Shown piece by piece: positions 10,219 through 18,705 of a DNA stretch of 64,000 bases. Source of the DNA: Frigoribacterium sp. CG_9.8 (GTDB lineage: Bacteria > Actinomycetota > Actinomycetes > Actinomycetales > Microbacteriaceae). The notes beneath the pieces are model-generated. The model was not told the DNA's origin, did no database searches, and worked only from the letters and a program-made list of their open reading frames with translations. Within the stretch, counting starts at the first letter, position 1. Every line of letters begins with the position of its first letter. The stretch is from contig NZ_JADOVH010000001.1 in NCBI RefSeq assembly GCF_015751965.1, positions 496,001 through 560,000 of the forward strand, written 5' to 3'. The position numbers and the translations under genes were made by a program.

Positions 10219-11379
10219 ATGGGCTCCTTCATCGATCTCTCTAACATTCCCGTCATCGACAACCACTGCCATGCCGTCGAAGCAGTGCAGAGTGCCGACC
10301 CGGTGGAATGGCTGAGGCGGTTCACCGAGTCGCCCGATCCCGAGATGGCGAACGACCATGTGCGGCACACCGCGTTCTACCGGCGGCTAATGAGCCGGGC
10401 CGCAGAGTTTTATGGCATCGCCCCTGACCGGGAGGACGAGCTGTTGGCACACCGGGAGAAGCTGGGCGCGGCAGCCATGGTCACAGCGCTGTTCCAGGAT
10501 GCCCGGATCGGCGGCGTCGTAATCGACACCGGGTATCCCGCCCCCGACAAAGCGATGGCACCCGCAGCTCTTGTCGAGGCAAGCGGCGCAGAGTATGTGG
10601 CGCTGATGCGGCTCGAAGTTGAATTCCAGCGGCTCATTACGCTGCACGATGATTTCGGTGACCTGATTTCTGCTGTTGGCGAGCTCGTAACCGACCTTCG
10701 TGCAACGGGCTTCGTCGGCTTCAAGAGTATTGCGGCCTACCGCACGGGGCTGGCGATCGAGCGCTGGGATACCAACGCCGCCCGTGTCGCGTTCGGGCAA
10801 GCCCGTGGCGAAGTCGCCGCGTCCGGACGCGTGCGCCTCGGCTACAAGCCGCTACTCGACACCCTGCTGCACATCGCATTTGAAGCGGCTGCGGCGCAGC
10901 GACTGCCGGTGCAGTTTCATGTGGGCTACGGCGACCCCGACGTCGATATTCGCCAGGCGTCGCCACTTCAGCTGCGAGCCCTGTTTGAAGAACCGGCCTA
11001 CCGTTCGATGCCGATCGTCATGCTGCACGGATGCTGGCCATACTTTCGGGAGGGCGCCTATCTTGCAGCGGTATACGGCAACGCCTACCTCGATGTGTCG
11101 TATTCGATTCCATTTCTCTCGAGGTCCGAGATGACATCGATGACGAGGGCGGCCCTCGGTGCAGCGCCGTTCAGCAAGGTGATGTACAGCTCTGACGCGG
11201 TCGGGATTCCCGAGATGCACTGGATGGGCGCGATCGAGGGCCGACAGGCGATCGGCACAGCGCTTGGCGAGATGGTCGACGCCGGTGAGCTGAACCAGAG
11301 CGAGGCGCGGGATGCCGGCCGGCTGATGCTCAATGCGACGGCCGCCCGACTCTACGGGCTCTCCGAGGCCGCCCGATGA
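10219..11379 (+). CDS. Amidohydrolase family 2 protein, FluG N-terminal-like
   Basis: A 386-residue TIM-barrel metal hydrolase. Metal ligands are visible as HCH (His16, His18) in PVIDNHCHAV, a barrel His in VQFHVGYGD, another in MLHGCWPY, and a late Asp in MYSSDAVGIPEMHW. This arrangement and the overall sequence resemble the amidohydrolase half of FluG-type proteins. It begins 5 bases after the ligase gene, so the two are separate but adjacent halves of a FluG-like system. It may hydrolyse a gamma-glutamyl conjugate or decarboxylate an aromatic or acidic intermediate; the reaction is not proven in any homologue known to me. Confidence 0.85.
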   Translation: MGSFIDLSNIPVIDNHCHAVEAVQSADPVEWLRRFTESPDPEMANDHVRHTAFYRRLMSRAAEFYGIAPDREDELLAHREKLGAAAMVTALFQDARIGGVVIDTGYPAPDKAMAPAALVEASGAEYVALMRLEVEFQRLITLHDDFGDLISAVGELVTDLRATGFVGFKSIAAYRTGLAIERWDTNAARVAFGQARGEVAASGRVRLGYKPLLDTLLHIAFEAAAAQRLPVQFHVGYGDPDVDIRQASPLQLRALFEEPAYRSMPIVMLHGCWPYFREGAYLAAVYGNAYLDVSYSIPFLSRSEMTSMTRAALGAAPFSKVMYSSDAVGIPEMHWMGAIEGRQAIGTALGEMVDAGELNQSEARDAGRLMLNATAARLYGLSEAAR

Positions 11380-11438
11380 GCACCGTTATCGGCGGCGGTT
11401 ACCCGCGCATCTTCCATCACCCGCGAAGGAGCCTCTGA

Positions 11439-12194
11439 ATGTGTCGCCTGCTCGGCTTCGTTTCCCGCCATCCCGTGACCCTCAGCCAACTCCTCGGGGA
11501 TGAGGAACTCGCTGAATTTACCGAACTCGCGTGCAAACACGGCGATGGATGGGGATTCGCCTGGGCAACCTCTACCGGTGTCGAGGTAGCCAAGGCTCCC
11601 GATTCGGCCCGCGACAGCGCTTTGTTTGCAACGGTTGCCGCCCAACAGAAGGCCGATCTCGGACTGCTGCACCTGCGCTGGGCAACCCTCGGCCTCGGTG
11701 TCACTTTAGAGAACACCCACCCGTTCACCGACGGCACTATCGCGTTCGCGCACAACGGTTCGGTGAAGCCCCCGGAGTCGCTCGATGCGCTCATTCCCCG
11801 TGATCTTGCTGCAGAGCGGCGGGGCACAACCGACAGCGAACGGTACTTTCTCGCGATGCTCGGCGCGGCGCGATCCGGGGATCCGGCCACTGCGCTCGAG
11901 CGCATCGCCTCACGTATTTCTGCGGAGTGCGCCTTCAGTAGCGTTAACGCCATGACCGTGACATCCAATCAATTGCAGGTTCTCAACCTGTTCGACCCGG
12001 TGGCCGAAGCCCGAGAAGCCGAGCCGCACTACTACCGAATCGGATATCGGGTCGACTCCGATGCCGTCGTGGTCTCCTCGAGCGGCTGGGGGTCGGGATG
12101 GACGTTCTTGCAGAACGGCGAAATGCTGACCGTCGACCGCGCGACCCTGGGAATCCAGATCCGTCGCGTGGCAGCTGCCCCGGTGGCACCATGA
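11439..12194 (+). CDS. Class II glutamine amidotransferase-like Ntn hydrolase
   Basis: A 251-residue protein with Cys2 directly after the initiator Met, the N-terminal nucleophile of class II glutamine amidotransferases. Further family marks are HGDGWGFAW (residues 35-43), LLHLRWAT and HPFTDGTIAFAHNGSV. It resembles stand-alone YafJ-type proteins and has no synthase domain attached. It could hydrolyse glutamine or a gamma-glutamyl amide to glutamate, which fits the nearby gamma-glutamyl ligase. The start follows GAAGGAG. Its stop overlaps the GntR start (ATGA). An N-methylglutamate synthase role was considered and not supported, as the partner subunits are absent. Confidence 0.88.
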   Translation: MCRLLGFVSRHPVTLSQLLGDEELAEFTELACKHGDGWGFAWATSTGVEVAKAPDSARDSALFATVAAQQKADLGLLHLRWATLGLGVTLENTHPFTDGTIAFAHNGSVKPPESLDALIPRDLAAERRGTTDSERYFLAMLGAARSGDPATALERIASRISAECAFSSVNAMTVTSNQLQVLNLFDPVAEAREAEPHYYRIGYRVDSDAVVVSSSGWGSGWTFLQNGEMLTVDRATLGIQIRRVAAAPVAP

Positions 12195-12844
12195 CACTCG
12201 CCGACACCGGGCTGGATCTGCGCGCCAGCGAAATCGCCTACAACGAATTACTCGGGCGCATTGTCGACCTGCGATTGCCTCCGGGTTCGGTCATCAACGA
12301 GAAGGCGATGGGCGCAGAGCTGGGGATCGGGCGGATGCCGGTGCGTGAGGCCATCGCCCGTCTCGCGACCGGGCGCTTTCTCACCGTGCTCCCGCGCCGG
12401 GGTGCCGTCGTGAGTCCGATCGGCCTGACTGACGTTCTCGACATGTTCGAGGCGAGAGAAGCCATCGAATGTGGAGTGGTCTATATCGTGGCAGAGCGTG
12501 CTACACCGGCCGAGCTCGCGATCCTGCGTGATCTTGTCGCCCGTGCCGACACTGCGCGAGCCGGCACCGATCATGAAACCTATCTGCGCGCCGACCACGC
12601 GGTGCACGCCTATCTCGTGCACATGGTGCACAACGGGTTGCTGCAGGACGCGGCAGACCGCCTGCTTCTGCACAATTTGCGGTTCTGGCACCTGTATTGG
12701 TCGACCCGGCCTCCGCAGGCGTCGACGATGATGTCGCACTCTCGCCTCGTCGAAGCGCTCGAGTCGCATCATCCGGAAGACGCCGCTCGCGCCATGCGTG
12801 ATCACCTGCAGGAATCCCGGGCTCTCGTGCAGGAGGCGTTCTGA
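12191..12844 (+). CDS. GntR-family regulator with FCD effector domain
   Basis: A 217-residue regulator. Residues about 12-75 form a winged helix (YNELLGRIVDLRLPPGS, MPVREAIARL) and the rest is an all-helical FCD domain with metal-ligand type residues (DHAVHAYLV, HSRLVEAL). FCD regulators usually respond to organic acids or amino acids and repress catabolic genes. The gene lies inside the operon, overlapping the amidotransferase stop, and 51 bases before the methylaspartate ammonia-lyase gene. Autoregulation of the operon by 3-methylaspartate, mesaconate or glutamate is the obvious hypothesis. Confidence 0.93.
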   Translation: MTLADTGLDLRASEIAYNELLGRIVDLRLPPGSVINEKAMGAELGIGRMPVREAIARLATGRFLTVLPRRGAVVSPIGLTDVLDMFEAREAIECGVVYIVAERATPAELAILRDLVARADTARAGTDHETYLRADHAVHAYLVHMVHNGLLQDAADRLLLHNLRFWHLYWSTRPPQASTMMSHSRLVEALESHHPEDAARAMRDHLQESRALVQEAF

Positions 12845-12895
12845 GCAGTCGTCTCGACCATTCGTGACCAGGGAAGAAATCGATGAGGAGAGTGC

Positions 12896-14158
12896 ATGAA
12901 GATCACTGAGGTGCTGGCTGTGCCGGTGCGAGCAGGGTTCTTCGCCGACGACCAGGCCGCCATCCTCGCTGGAGCGGTGCGTGCTGGCGCGAGCTATCTC
13001 GGGTCGCCGGTCACGCCCGGTTTTCGGGCCGTACGCCAGCCCGGCGAGGCGGTCTCGGTGATGCTCCTGCTCGATGATGGCCAGGTCGCCTACGGAGATT
13101 GCGCCGCGGTGCAGTACTCGGGCGTCGGTGGCCGGGATGCCGTGTTCGACGCTGCGCAGGCTGCGACGCTGATCCTCGAGCAGGTTGCGCCGCTGTTGCG
13201 CGAGCACCAGCTCACCGATTTTCGGAGCATCGCCGCGCTGATCGACACGCTTCAGGTGCACGGGCATCCGCTGCACAGTGCGATTCGGTACGGCGTGACC
13301 CAGGCGCTCCTGGATGCCGTGGCACGGTCGCGCGGCCTCACGATGGCCGAGGTCGTGCGCGATGAGTACCACACCGGTGCCGAGATCGTCCCGGTGCCCA
13401 TGTTCGTGCAATCGGGTGATGACCGCTACGACAATGTTGACAAAATGATTCTGAAGCGAGCGGATGTCCTGCCCCACGGTCTCGTCAATAATGTCGATAC
13501 CAAGCTCGGTCGCGACGGGCAACTGCTGCGCGATTACGTTCTCTGGGTGCGCGATCGGATCCTCGCGCTGCGCGACGGCACCGACTACGTGCCGGTGCTT
13601 CACATCGACGTCTACGGCACGATCGGCGAAGCGTTCGGCGGTGATACGCACCGCATCGCTGACTATCTGGTGGCCCTTGGCGAAGCGGCAGCCCCGTTCC
13701 GGCTTCGAGTCGAGCACGCGATCGACGCGGGCAGCCGAGATGGCCAGATCGCGGCCTCTGCGGCTCTGCGTCAGGCACTCCGGGTACGCGGTAGCGACGT
13801 GCAGATCGTGGTCGATGAGTGGTGCAACACCCTTGACGACATCCGACTGTTCGTTGCGGCGGGGGCAGCGGACGTCATCCACGTGAAGACACCGGACCTC
13901 GGCGGCGTCAACAACACGATCGAGGCGCTGCTGCTGGTGGCCCGCGGCGGACTCCTTGCCTATTGCGGGGGCACCTGCAACGAAACAGACCGCTCCGCAC
14001 AGGTGAGTGCGAACATCGCAATGGCGTGCTCGGCAAGCCAGGTGCTGGCCAAGCCGGGGATGGGCGTTGATGAGTCGATGATGATCGTCGGCAATGAAAT
14101 GACTCGGGTCGCCGCACTGGTGGCCGCCAGGGCGCGGCGAGGAGAGTCGGTGCGATGA
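12896..14158 (+). CDS. 3-Methylaspartate ammonia-lyase
   Basis: Enolase-superfamily enzyme converting (2S,3S)-3-methylaspartate to mesaconate and ammonia. The 420 residues align without shift to the characterised clostridial enzyme as I remember its numbering: catalytic His194 (VLPHGLVNN) and Lys331 (HVKTPDLGG), magnesium ligands Asp238, Glu273 and Asp307, and substrate contacts Gln172, Thr360 and Cys361 (GGTCNETDRSA) are all present. GGAG lies upstream of the ATG. The stop overlaps the CoA-transferase start (ATGA). The usual upstream enzyme, B12-dependent glutamate mutase, is not in the window, so methylaspartate may be imported or released by the upstream hydrolases. Confidence 0.97.
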   Translation: MKITEVLAVPVRAGFFADDQAAILAGAVRAGASYLGSPVTPGFRAVRQPGEAVSVMLLLDDGQVAYGDCAAVQYSGVGGRDAVFDAAQAATLILEQVAPLLREHQLTDFRSIAALIDTLQVHGHPLHSAIRYGVTQALLDAVARSRGLTMAEVVRDEYHTGAEIVPVPMFVQSGDDRYDNVDKMILKRADVLPHGLVNNVDTKLGRDGQLLRDYVLWVRDRILALRDGTDYVPVLHIDVYGTIGEAFGGDTHRIADYLVALGEAAAPFRLRVEHAIDAGSRDGQIAASAALRQALRVRGSDVQIVVDEWCNTLDDIRLFVAAGAADVIHVKTPDLGGVNNTIEALLLVARGGLLAYCGGTCNETDRSAQVSANIAMACSASQVLAKPGMGVDESMMIVGNEMTRVAALVAARARRGESVR

Positions 14159-15360
14159 AACCTCTCGAAGATCTGCGAATCATCGCCATCGAGCAATACG
14201 GGGCCGGGCCGTTCGGCAGCGTGCACCTTGCCGACCTCGGTGCCGAGGTTATCAAGATCGAGGATCCGGCCTCCGGCGGCGATGTCGGCCGCTACGTTCC
14301 GCCCTTCCAGCAGGGTGAGGACAGCCTGTTCTTCGAGGCGTTCAACCGCAACAAGCGCAGCATCAGCATCAACCTCAACACGGAAGCCGGGCGCACCGTT
14401 TTTCATGACCTGGTGCGGGTGAGCGATGTCGTCTACTCGAACCTGCGCGGTGATGTGCCGGCAAAAATCGGCATCACCTACAACGATCTGCGCCACCTCA
14501 ATCCCGCGATCGTCTGCTGTTCACTGAGCGGATTCGGCATGACCGGGCCGCGCAGCGCCGAACCCGGCTACGACTATGTGCTGCAGGGCATTGCCGGGTG
14601 GATGGACCTCACGGGGGAGCCATCCGGACCGCCCACCAAGTCCGGCCTGTCGCTGGTGGACTATTCCGGTGGGCTCGTCGCGGCCATCTCGATGCTTGCG
14701 GCTGTACACGCTGCCCGGCGCGACGGCATCGGCACGGACTGCGACATCAGCCTGTTCGACACCGCTCTGACGATGCTCACCTACCCGGCGATCTGGGCGT
14801 TGAACGGTGACTTCGTGCCGACTCGAACCCACAACTCCGCGCACCCTTCGCTCGTGCCGTTCCAGGCCTTCGAGGCGAGCGACGGCTGGATCGTCATCGC
14901 CTGCCCGAAGGAGAAATTCTGGAAGCGTCTTGCCGCGACCATCGGACGACCGGAGCTCGGCACAGCTGAGCTCTACGCCACCTTCACCGAGCGTCGCGAA
15001 AATGCCGACACACTCCTGCCGATGCTCGATGCGGTCTTTGCCAGCCGTCCTGCGCTCGACTGGCTGACCGAGCTTCGCGCCGCCGGAGTGCCGTGTGGGC
15101 CAGTGAATACGGTGCAAGAGGCTTTGACGGATGCCCAGACCGAGGCGCGCGAAATGATCGTCGAGACCGAGCATCCGCGGTTCGGTACGGTACGCCAGGT
15201 GCGGAGCGCTGTGCGGGTGGGAGACGCGATGCCGGAGTACCGAAGAGCGCCGCAGCGCAACGAGGATGCGGACTATGTTTTGCGGCAGGTGCTCGGCTAC
15301 GACGCCGATCAGATCGCCGTTTTTGCCGAGATAACCGAACAGCTCGAGGGGGCATCATGA
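14155..15360 (+). CDS. CaiB/BaiF (class III) CoA transferase, probably mesaconate CoA transferase
   Basis: A 401-residue family III CoA transferase. The catalytic aspartate falls at 169 in SGLSLVDYSGG, the same position as in formyl-CoA transferase. Other family stretches are EQYGAGPFGSVHLADLGAEV, NRNKRSISINL and GFGMTGP. Genes on both sides overlap by four bases (methylaspartate ammonia-lyase before, MaoC hydratase after). This order predicts activation of mesaconate to mesaconyl-CoA, as the Mct enzyme does in the haloarchaeal methylaspartate cycle. The CoA donor and the C1 or C4 position of the thioester cannot be read from sequence. Confidence 0.92.
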   Translation: MKPLEDLRIIAIEQYGAGPFGSVHLADLGAEVIKIEDPASGGDVGRYVPPFQQGEDSLFFEAFNRNKRSISINLNTEAGRTVFHDLVRVSDVVYSNLRGDVPAKIGITYNDLRHLNPAIVCCSLSGFGMTGPRSAEPGYDYVLQGIAGWMDLTGEPSGPPTKSGLSLVDYSGGLVAAISMLAAVHAARRDGIGTDCDISLFDTALTMLTYPAIWALNGDFVPTRTHNSAHPSLVPFQAFEASDGWIVIACPKEKFWKRLAATIGRPELGTAELYATFTERRENADTLLPMLDAVFASRPALDWLTELRAAGVPCGPVNTVQEALTDAQTEAREMIVETEHPRFGTVRQVRSAVRVGDAMPEYRRAPQRNEDADYVLRQVLGYDADQIAVFAEITEQLEGAS

Positions 15361-15860
15361 CTGTGCGCGAGGGCTGGAACGGCAGATTCTTCGAGGACTT
15401 CGAGGTTGGTGATGTCTACCAGCACGGACTCGGGCGCACGATCACCCAGGCCGATAACATCTGGTTCACACTGCTCACCCAGAACACCGCGCGCGTGCAC
15501 TTCGACTCCAATTACGCGAAGCAGACCGAGTTCGGCCGTCCACTGGTCAACTCGACGTTCACGCTCGCCCTTGTGACCGGCCAGTCCGTCAACGATGTCT
15601 CCTACAACGTAATGGCGAACCTGTCGTGGAATGACGTTCAGTTGCCGAACCCGCTGTTCGAGGGAGACACCGTCTATTCCTCCAGCGAGGTGATCGCCGT
15701 GCGCGAGTCACGTTCGCGCCCGAATGTCGGCATCGTCACGGTGCGAAGTGTGGGAGTGAACCAGAGCGATGTGCCGGTCATTACGTTCGAACGCACCGTG
15801 ATGGTCTATCGGCGTGGCTTCGGGCCACCGTCGCGGCCCGTGGCATCCCCACCCCAGTAA
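15357..15860 (+). CDS. MaoC-like hydratase, probable mesaconyl-CoA hydratase
   Basis: A 167-residue hot-dog-fold protein of the MaoC group. ITQADNIWFTLLTQNTARVHFD is the hydratase motif region with its His, and KQTEFGRPLVNSTFTLALVTG follows as in mesaconyl-CoA hydratases and beta-methylmalyl-CoA dehydratases. The usual NP before the His is replaced by AR. The ATG overlaps the CoA-transferase stop, which places it in the same route: hydration of mesaconyl-CoA to beta-methylmalyl-CoA or citramalyl-CoA. A CitE-type lyase that would cleave the product is not in the window. This is the last gene of the operon. Confidence 0.9.
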   Translation: MTVREGWNGRFFEDFEVGDVYQHGLGRTITQADNIWFTLLTQNTARVHFDSNYAKQTEFGRPLVNSTFTLALVTGQSVNDVSYNVMANLSWNDVQLPNPLFEGDTVYSSSEVIAVRESRSRPNVGIVTVRSVGVNQSDVPVITFERTVMVYRRGFGPPSRPVASPPQ

Positions 15861-15894
15861 TGTAGCGGCCCCCGTGACGTAGCGGCCCCAGCGG

Positions 15895-16656
15895 TCAGCT
15901 GGGCCAGACGACGGTCAGGCCGCCGTCCACGGTGAGCTTCTGGCCGCTGATGTAACTGGCGGCATCGGAGAGCAGAAACAGGATGGCCTGGGCGATTTCG
16001 TCGGGCTGCCCGACGCGGCCCAGCGGGATTGCTGCCGCCGACTGAACGAGACCGTCCGCGCCCCCCGAGTTGACCGGATCGAGCGATTGTGGCGACTCGA
16101 TGACCCCCGGAAGGATCGCATTGATGCGCAGTTGCTGCGGACCGAGTTCGAGCGCAGCGCTCTTGACCAAACCGATCAGACCCGCCTTTGCGGCCGTGTA
16201 GGGGGTGTGGCCCTTCCAGCCCACGGCGGCGCCCGCGATGGAGGAGACCACCACGATTCCGCTCCCCACCGTGAGGTGAGGGGTGACCGCACGGATCGTG
16301 CGCATCACACCGGTGAGGTCGATGTCGATGATGCGGTTCCAGTCGCTGTCTTCGAGCACAGCCAATGGAGCCCGTTTGAGGATGCCTGCATTCGCAACCG
16401 CACCGTCGAGACGACCGTACCGGGCCAGGGTCTGATCGACCGCGTTAGCCAGCTCATCGGTGTCTTGCACGTTGGCGGCGACGGCGAATGCTGCCCCTCC
16501 CGCATCAACGATCTCGGCCACCACGGCTTCGGCGTCGTAGGGGTCCCCGGCGAAGGTTCCGACGGCGACCGCGTAGCCCGTACTTGCCGCACGCAGCGCC
16601 GTTGCGCGCCCGATCCCACTGGCTGCTCCGGTGATGAACAGTGCGCGTTCCGACAT
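15895..16656 (-). CDS. Short-chain dehydrogenase/reductase
   Basis: A 253-residue classical SDR with TGAASGIG at the start, ANAG, a catalytic serine in VVVSSIAG and YTAAK, and a typical C-terminus ([12 protein letters not shown]). The ATG at 16656 is chosen because it places the cofactor loop about ten residues from the N-terminus; a longer frame adds a low-complexity Ala/Pro/Arg stretch. It lies 86 bases downstream of the XRE-cupin gene on the same strand and converges on the methylaspartate operon. The substrate is unknown. Confidence 0.9.
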   Translation of the reverse strand: MSERALFITGAASGIGRATALRAASTGYAVAVGTFAGDPYDAEAVVAEIVDAGGAAFAVAANVQDTDELANAVDQTLARYGRLDGAVANAGILKRAPLAVLEDSDWNRIIDIDLTGVMRTIRAVTPHLTVGSGIVVVSSIAGAAVGWKGHTPYTAAKAGLIGLVKSAALELGPQQLRINAILPGVIESPQSLDPVNSGGADGLVQSAAAIPLGRVGQPDEIAQAILFLLSDAASYISGQKLTVDGGLTVVWPS

Positions 16657-16742
16657 TGCATTAGCTCCCCGCTGGCGGGCCACGGGTGGGTCCGGTGTCC
16701 CTATTATCCGGCTAACCGCATCGGTCTCAGACCGGCGTATAT

Positions 16743-17345
16743 TCAACCGCGCAGCGCCTGCGGGAGCAGGTCGCGGGGCAGTGGCGGCGCGATCACCCAC
16801 AGCACTTCGGCCGGCGAATTGCCCGGGTTCGACCACTCGTGCAGTAGACGTGCGGAGAAGGTGGTCGACTCGCCTGCCAGCAGTGGTCGGGGTACCGAGT
16901 CGACGATCAGGTCGAGCTGACCCTGCAACACAGTGACAAAAATTGTGGTGGCAGCGAGGGTGTAGGCGCCCGCGGAGCCTCCGCCGGCACGGAGCCGGGT
17001 GCGCATCACCTGAATGAGCTCTTCGTCCCGCGGTGTCAGGAGGTACTCGTCGATGTCGACTCCACCCATCTGGAGGCGCGAGCCCTCGCGCACCACGGTT
17101 TCGTCGGGGTATTCGAACAGAGAGCCGATGTGAATGCCGATGGCCTCACAGATGCGCAGCAGAATCGGCACCGAGACCCGCGAGTGCCCACGCTCGAGCA
17201 GGCTGAGGAATCCCTTGGTCACACCGGTGCGTTCGGCCACCTCGAGGAGGGTCAGTTTGCGCGCCAGTCGCAGTTGGCGAAGCCTCTGGCCGGCCTCGTT
17301 CATGCCGGAGGAGGCATCCGGCGCATCGGAGGGTTCGTGCACCAT
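16743..17345 (-). CDS. XRE-family regulator with C-terminal cupin
   Basis: A 200-residue protein with a lambda-repressor-type helix-turn-helix at about 20-72 ([23 protein letters not shown]) and a cupin barrel at about 115-195 ([23 protein letters not shown]). This architecture is that of PuuR-like and other regulators of amine and amino-acid catabolism. It is divergent from a zinc alcohol dehydrogenase. A perfect palindrome, GTTTAG-N5-CTAAAC at 17413-17429, lies between them and is a good operator candidate. Confidence 0.92.
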   Translation of the reverse strand: MVHEPSDAPDASSGMNEAGQRLRQLRLARKLTLLEVAERTGVTKGFLSLLERGHSRVSVPILLRICEAIGIHIGSLFEYPDETVVREGSRLQMGGVDIDEYLLTPRDEELIQVMRTRLRAGGGSAGAYTLAATTIFVTVLQGQLDLIVDSVPRPLLAGESTTFSARLLHEWSNPGNSPAEVLWVIAPPLPRDLLPQALRG

Positions 17346-17412
17346 CCAGCTCCCCGTTCGATTCGCGGCAGATCGTTGACATGGCAGATTCGATCTGACA
17401 CGATTCAGTAAA

Positions 17413-17429
17413 GTTTAGTGATGCTAAAC
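17413..17429. promoter_or_regulatory. Candidate operator, palindrome GTTTAG-N5-CTAAAC
   Basis: Perfect 6-bp inverted repeat with a 5-base spacer in the 179-base gap between the divergent XRE-cupin and alcohol dehydrogenase genes. Symmetry, AT-richness and position suit a homodimeric HTH regulator. The binding protein is inferred. Confidence 0.6.
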
Positions 17430-17524
17430 CCTGCCGTTATCGTCGAAAAGTGGAGTGCCATGATCGTGCCCGCCATTTTGTCACCCGGTGCCTCGCGTGG
17501 TGCGCCACGGAGCGGGGTGCCGCG

Positions 17525-18646
17525 ATGAAAGCCATCGTCTTCGAGACCCCGGGGTCAGCGCCCGTTTTCACCGAGGTCGACCTTGCACCGCCGAGAGCCG
17601 GCGAAGTGGAGGTGACGATCGCCGCCGCCGGGGTGTGCCACTCCGATTTGCACGTGATTTCGGGGGACTGGCAGATCGCGACGCCCGTCGTGCTCGGCCA
17701 CGAGGGCTCTGGCGTCGTCAGCGCGATCGGGCCGGGCGTTACCGACCTCGAGGTCGGTGATCACGTCGTGCTGTCCTGGGTGCCCGCGTGTGGCGTATGC
17801 CGCTACTGCCTCGCCGGCCGACCCGCGCAGTGCGTGCTGGTGGCCGAGGTGGTCGCACCCCTCGGCGTGCTGCACGACGGAACCAGCCGGCTGTCGAAAG
17901 ACGGTCGCACCCTGCACCATTACCTCGGCGTCTCCTCGTTCGCCGAGCGGGTCGTTGTGCCGGTCTCCGGCGCCATCCGCGTGCGCAAAGATGCCCCGCT
18001 CGACCTGCTCGCACTGGTCGGCTGCGCTGTCGCCACGGGGGTCGGGGCAGTGATGAAGACCGCGAATGTGCAGCCGGGTTCCACTGTCGCCGTCATCGGC
18101 TGTGGCGGAGTCGGGCTCAACTGCGTGCAGGGCGCGCGTCTGGCCGGCGCCGCGCGAATAGTCGCCGTCGACATCGAGCCGGAGAAGCTCGAGCTTGCCC
18201 GCCGACTCGGTGCCACGGATGTCATCGACAGCAGCCGAACGGATGCCGTGGCCGCATTGTCAGCGGCGGTACCGGAGGGCCTCGACTACATTTTCGATGC
18301 CATCGGGAAGATCTCCACCACCGAGCAGGCCATCGCCGCCCTCGGACTCGGCGGGGCTGCCGTGATCGTGGGCCTCCCACCCACCGGGCAGCATGCCCGG
18401 TTCGACCCGTTGGCGCTCGCCGAGGCTGACCAGCGCATTCTCGGCTCCAATTACGGCTCCGTTGTGCCGCAGCGGGATATTCCGTGGCTTGTCGACCTCT
18501 ACATGGCGGGCGATCTCGATCTCGAGTCACTCGTCTCTGCCCGCCGACCCCTGTCAGAGGCGCCCCAGGCCCTCGCCGACCTGGCGGCCGGACACGCCCT
18601 TCGCCAATTGCTCGTCAGCACGCCAACCCCTCCAGGGCAGGAGTAG
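17525..18646 (+). CDS. Zinc-dependent alcohol dehydrogenase (MDR superfamily)
   Basis: A 373-residue medium-chain dehydrogenase. Catalytic zinc ligands are Cys38 (GVCHSDLH), His59-Glu60 (GHE); the structural zinc lobe has Cys89, Cys92, Cys95 and Cys103. The NAD loop is CGGVGLN near 190, and VDIEPEK with an acidic residue after beta-2 favours NAD. The ATG at 17525 gives the standard N-terminus MKAIVFETPG; an earlier in-frame GTG at 17450 adds no family sequence. It is probably controlled by the divergent XRE-cupin protein and lies upstream of formaldehyde dehydrogenase. The alcohol substrate is not known. Confidence 0.93.
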   Translation: MKAIVFETPGSAPVFTEVDLAPPRAGEVEVTIAAAGVCHSDLHVISGDWQIATPVVLGHEGSGVVSAIGPGVTDLEVGDHVVLSWVPACGVCRYCLAGRPAQCVLVAEVVAPLGVLHDGTSRLSKDGRTLHHYLGVSSFAERVVVPVSGAIRVRKDAPLDLLALVGCAVATGVGAVMKTANVQPGSTVAVIGCGGVGLNCVQGARLAGAARIVAVDIEPEKLELARRLGATDVIDSSRTDAVAALSAAVPEGLDYIFDAIGKISTTEQAIAALGLGGAAVIVGLPPTGQHARFDPLALAEADQRILGSNYGSVVPQRDIPWLVDLYMAGDLDLESLVSARRPLSEAPQALADLAAGHALRQLLVSTPTPPGQE

Positions 18647-18705
18647 TCATCTCCGCGTCTGACCCACACGACTGATCACCGTACCCACCTGAAGTCAGGG
18701 GAGTG

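Noticed and set aside
11439-12194. MgsA subunit of N-methylglutamate synthase
   Set aside because: The gene matches stand-alone class II amidotransferases; the other synthase subunits are not adjacent.
12248-13882. Long minus-strand open frame across GntR and methylaspartate ammonia-lyase
   Set aside because: It covers two well-supported genes on the other strand and shows no motif or ribosome site.
5821-15860. Complete glutamate-fermentation cluster with glutamate mutase
   Set aside because: No B12-binding small subunit, large mutase subunit or MutL-like gene is found anywhere in the window.
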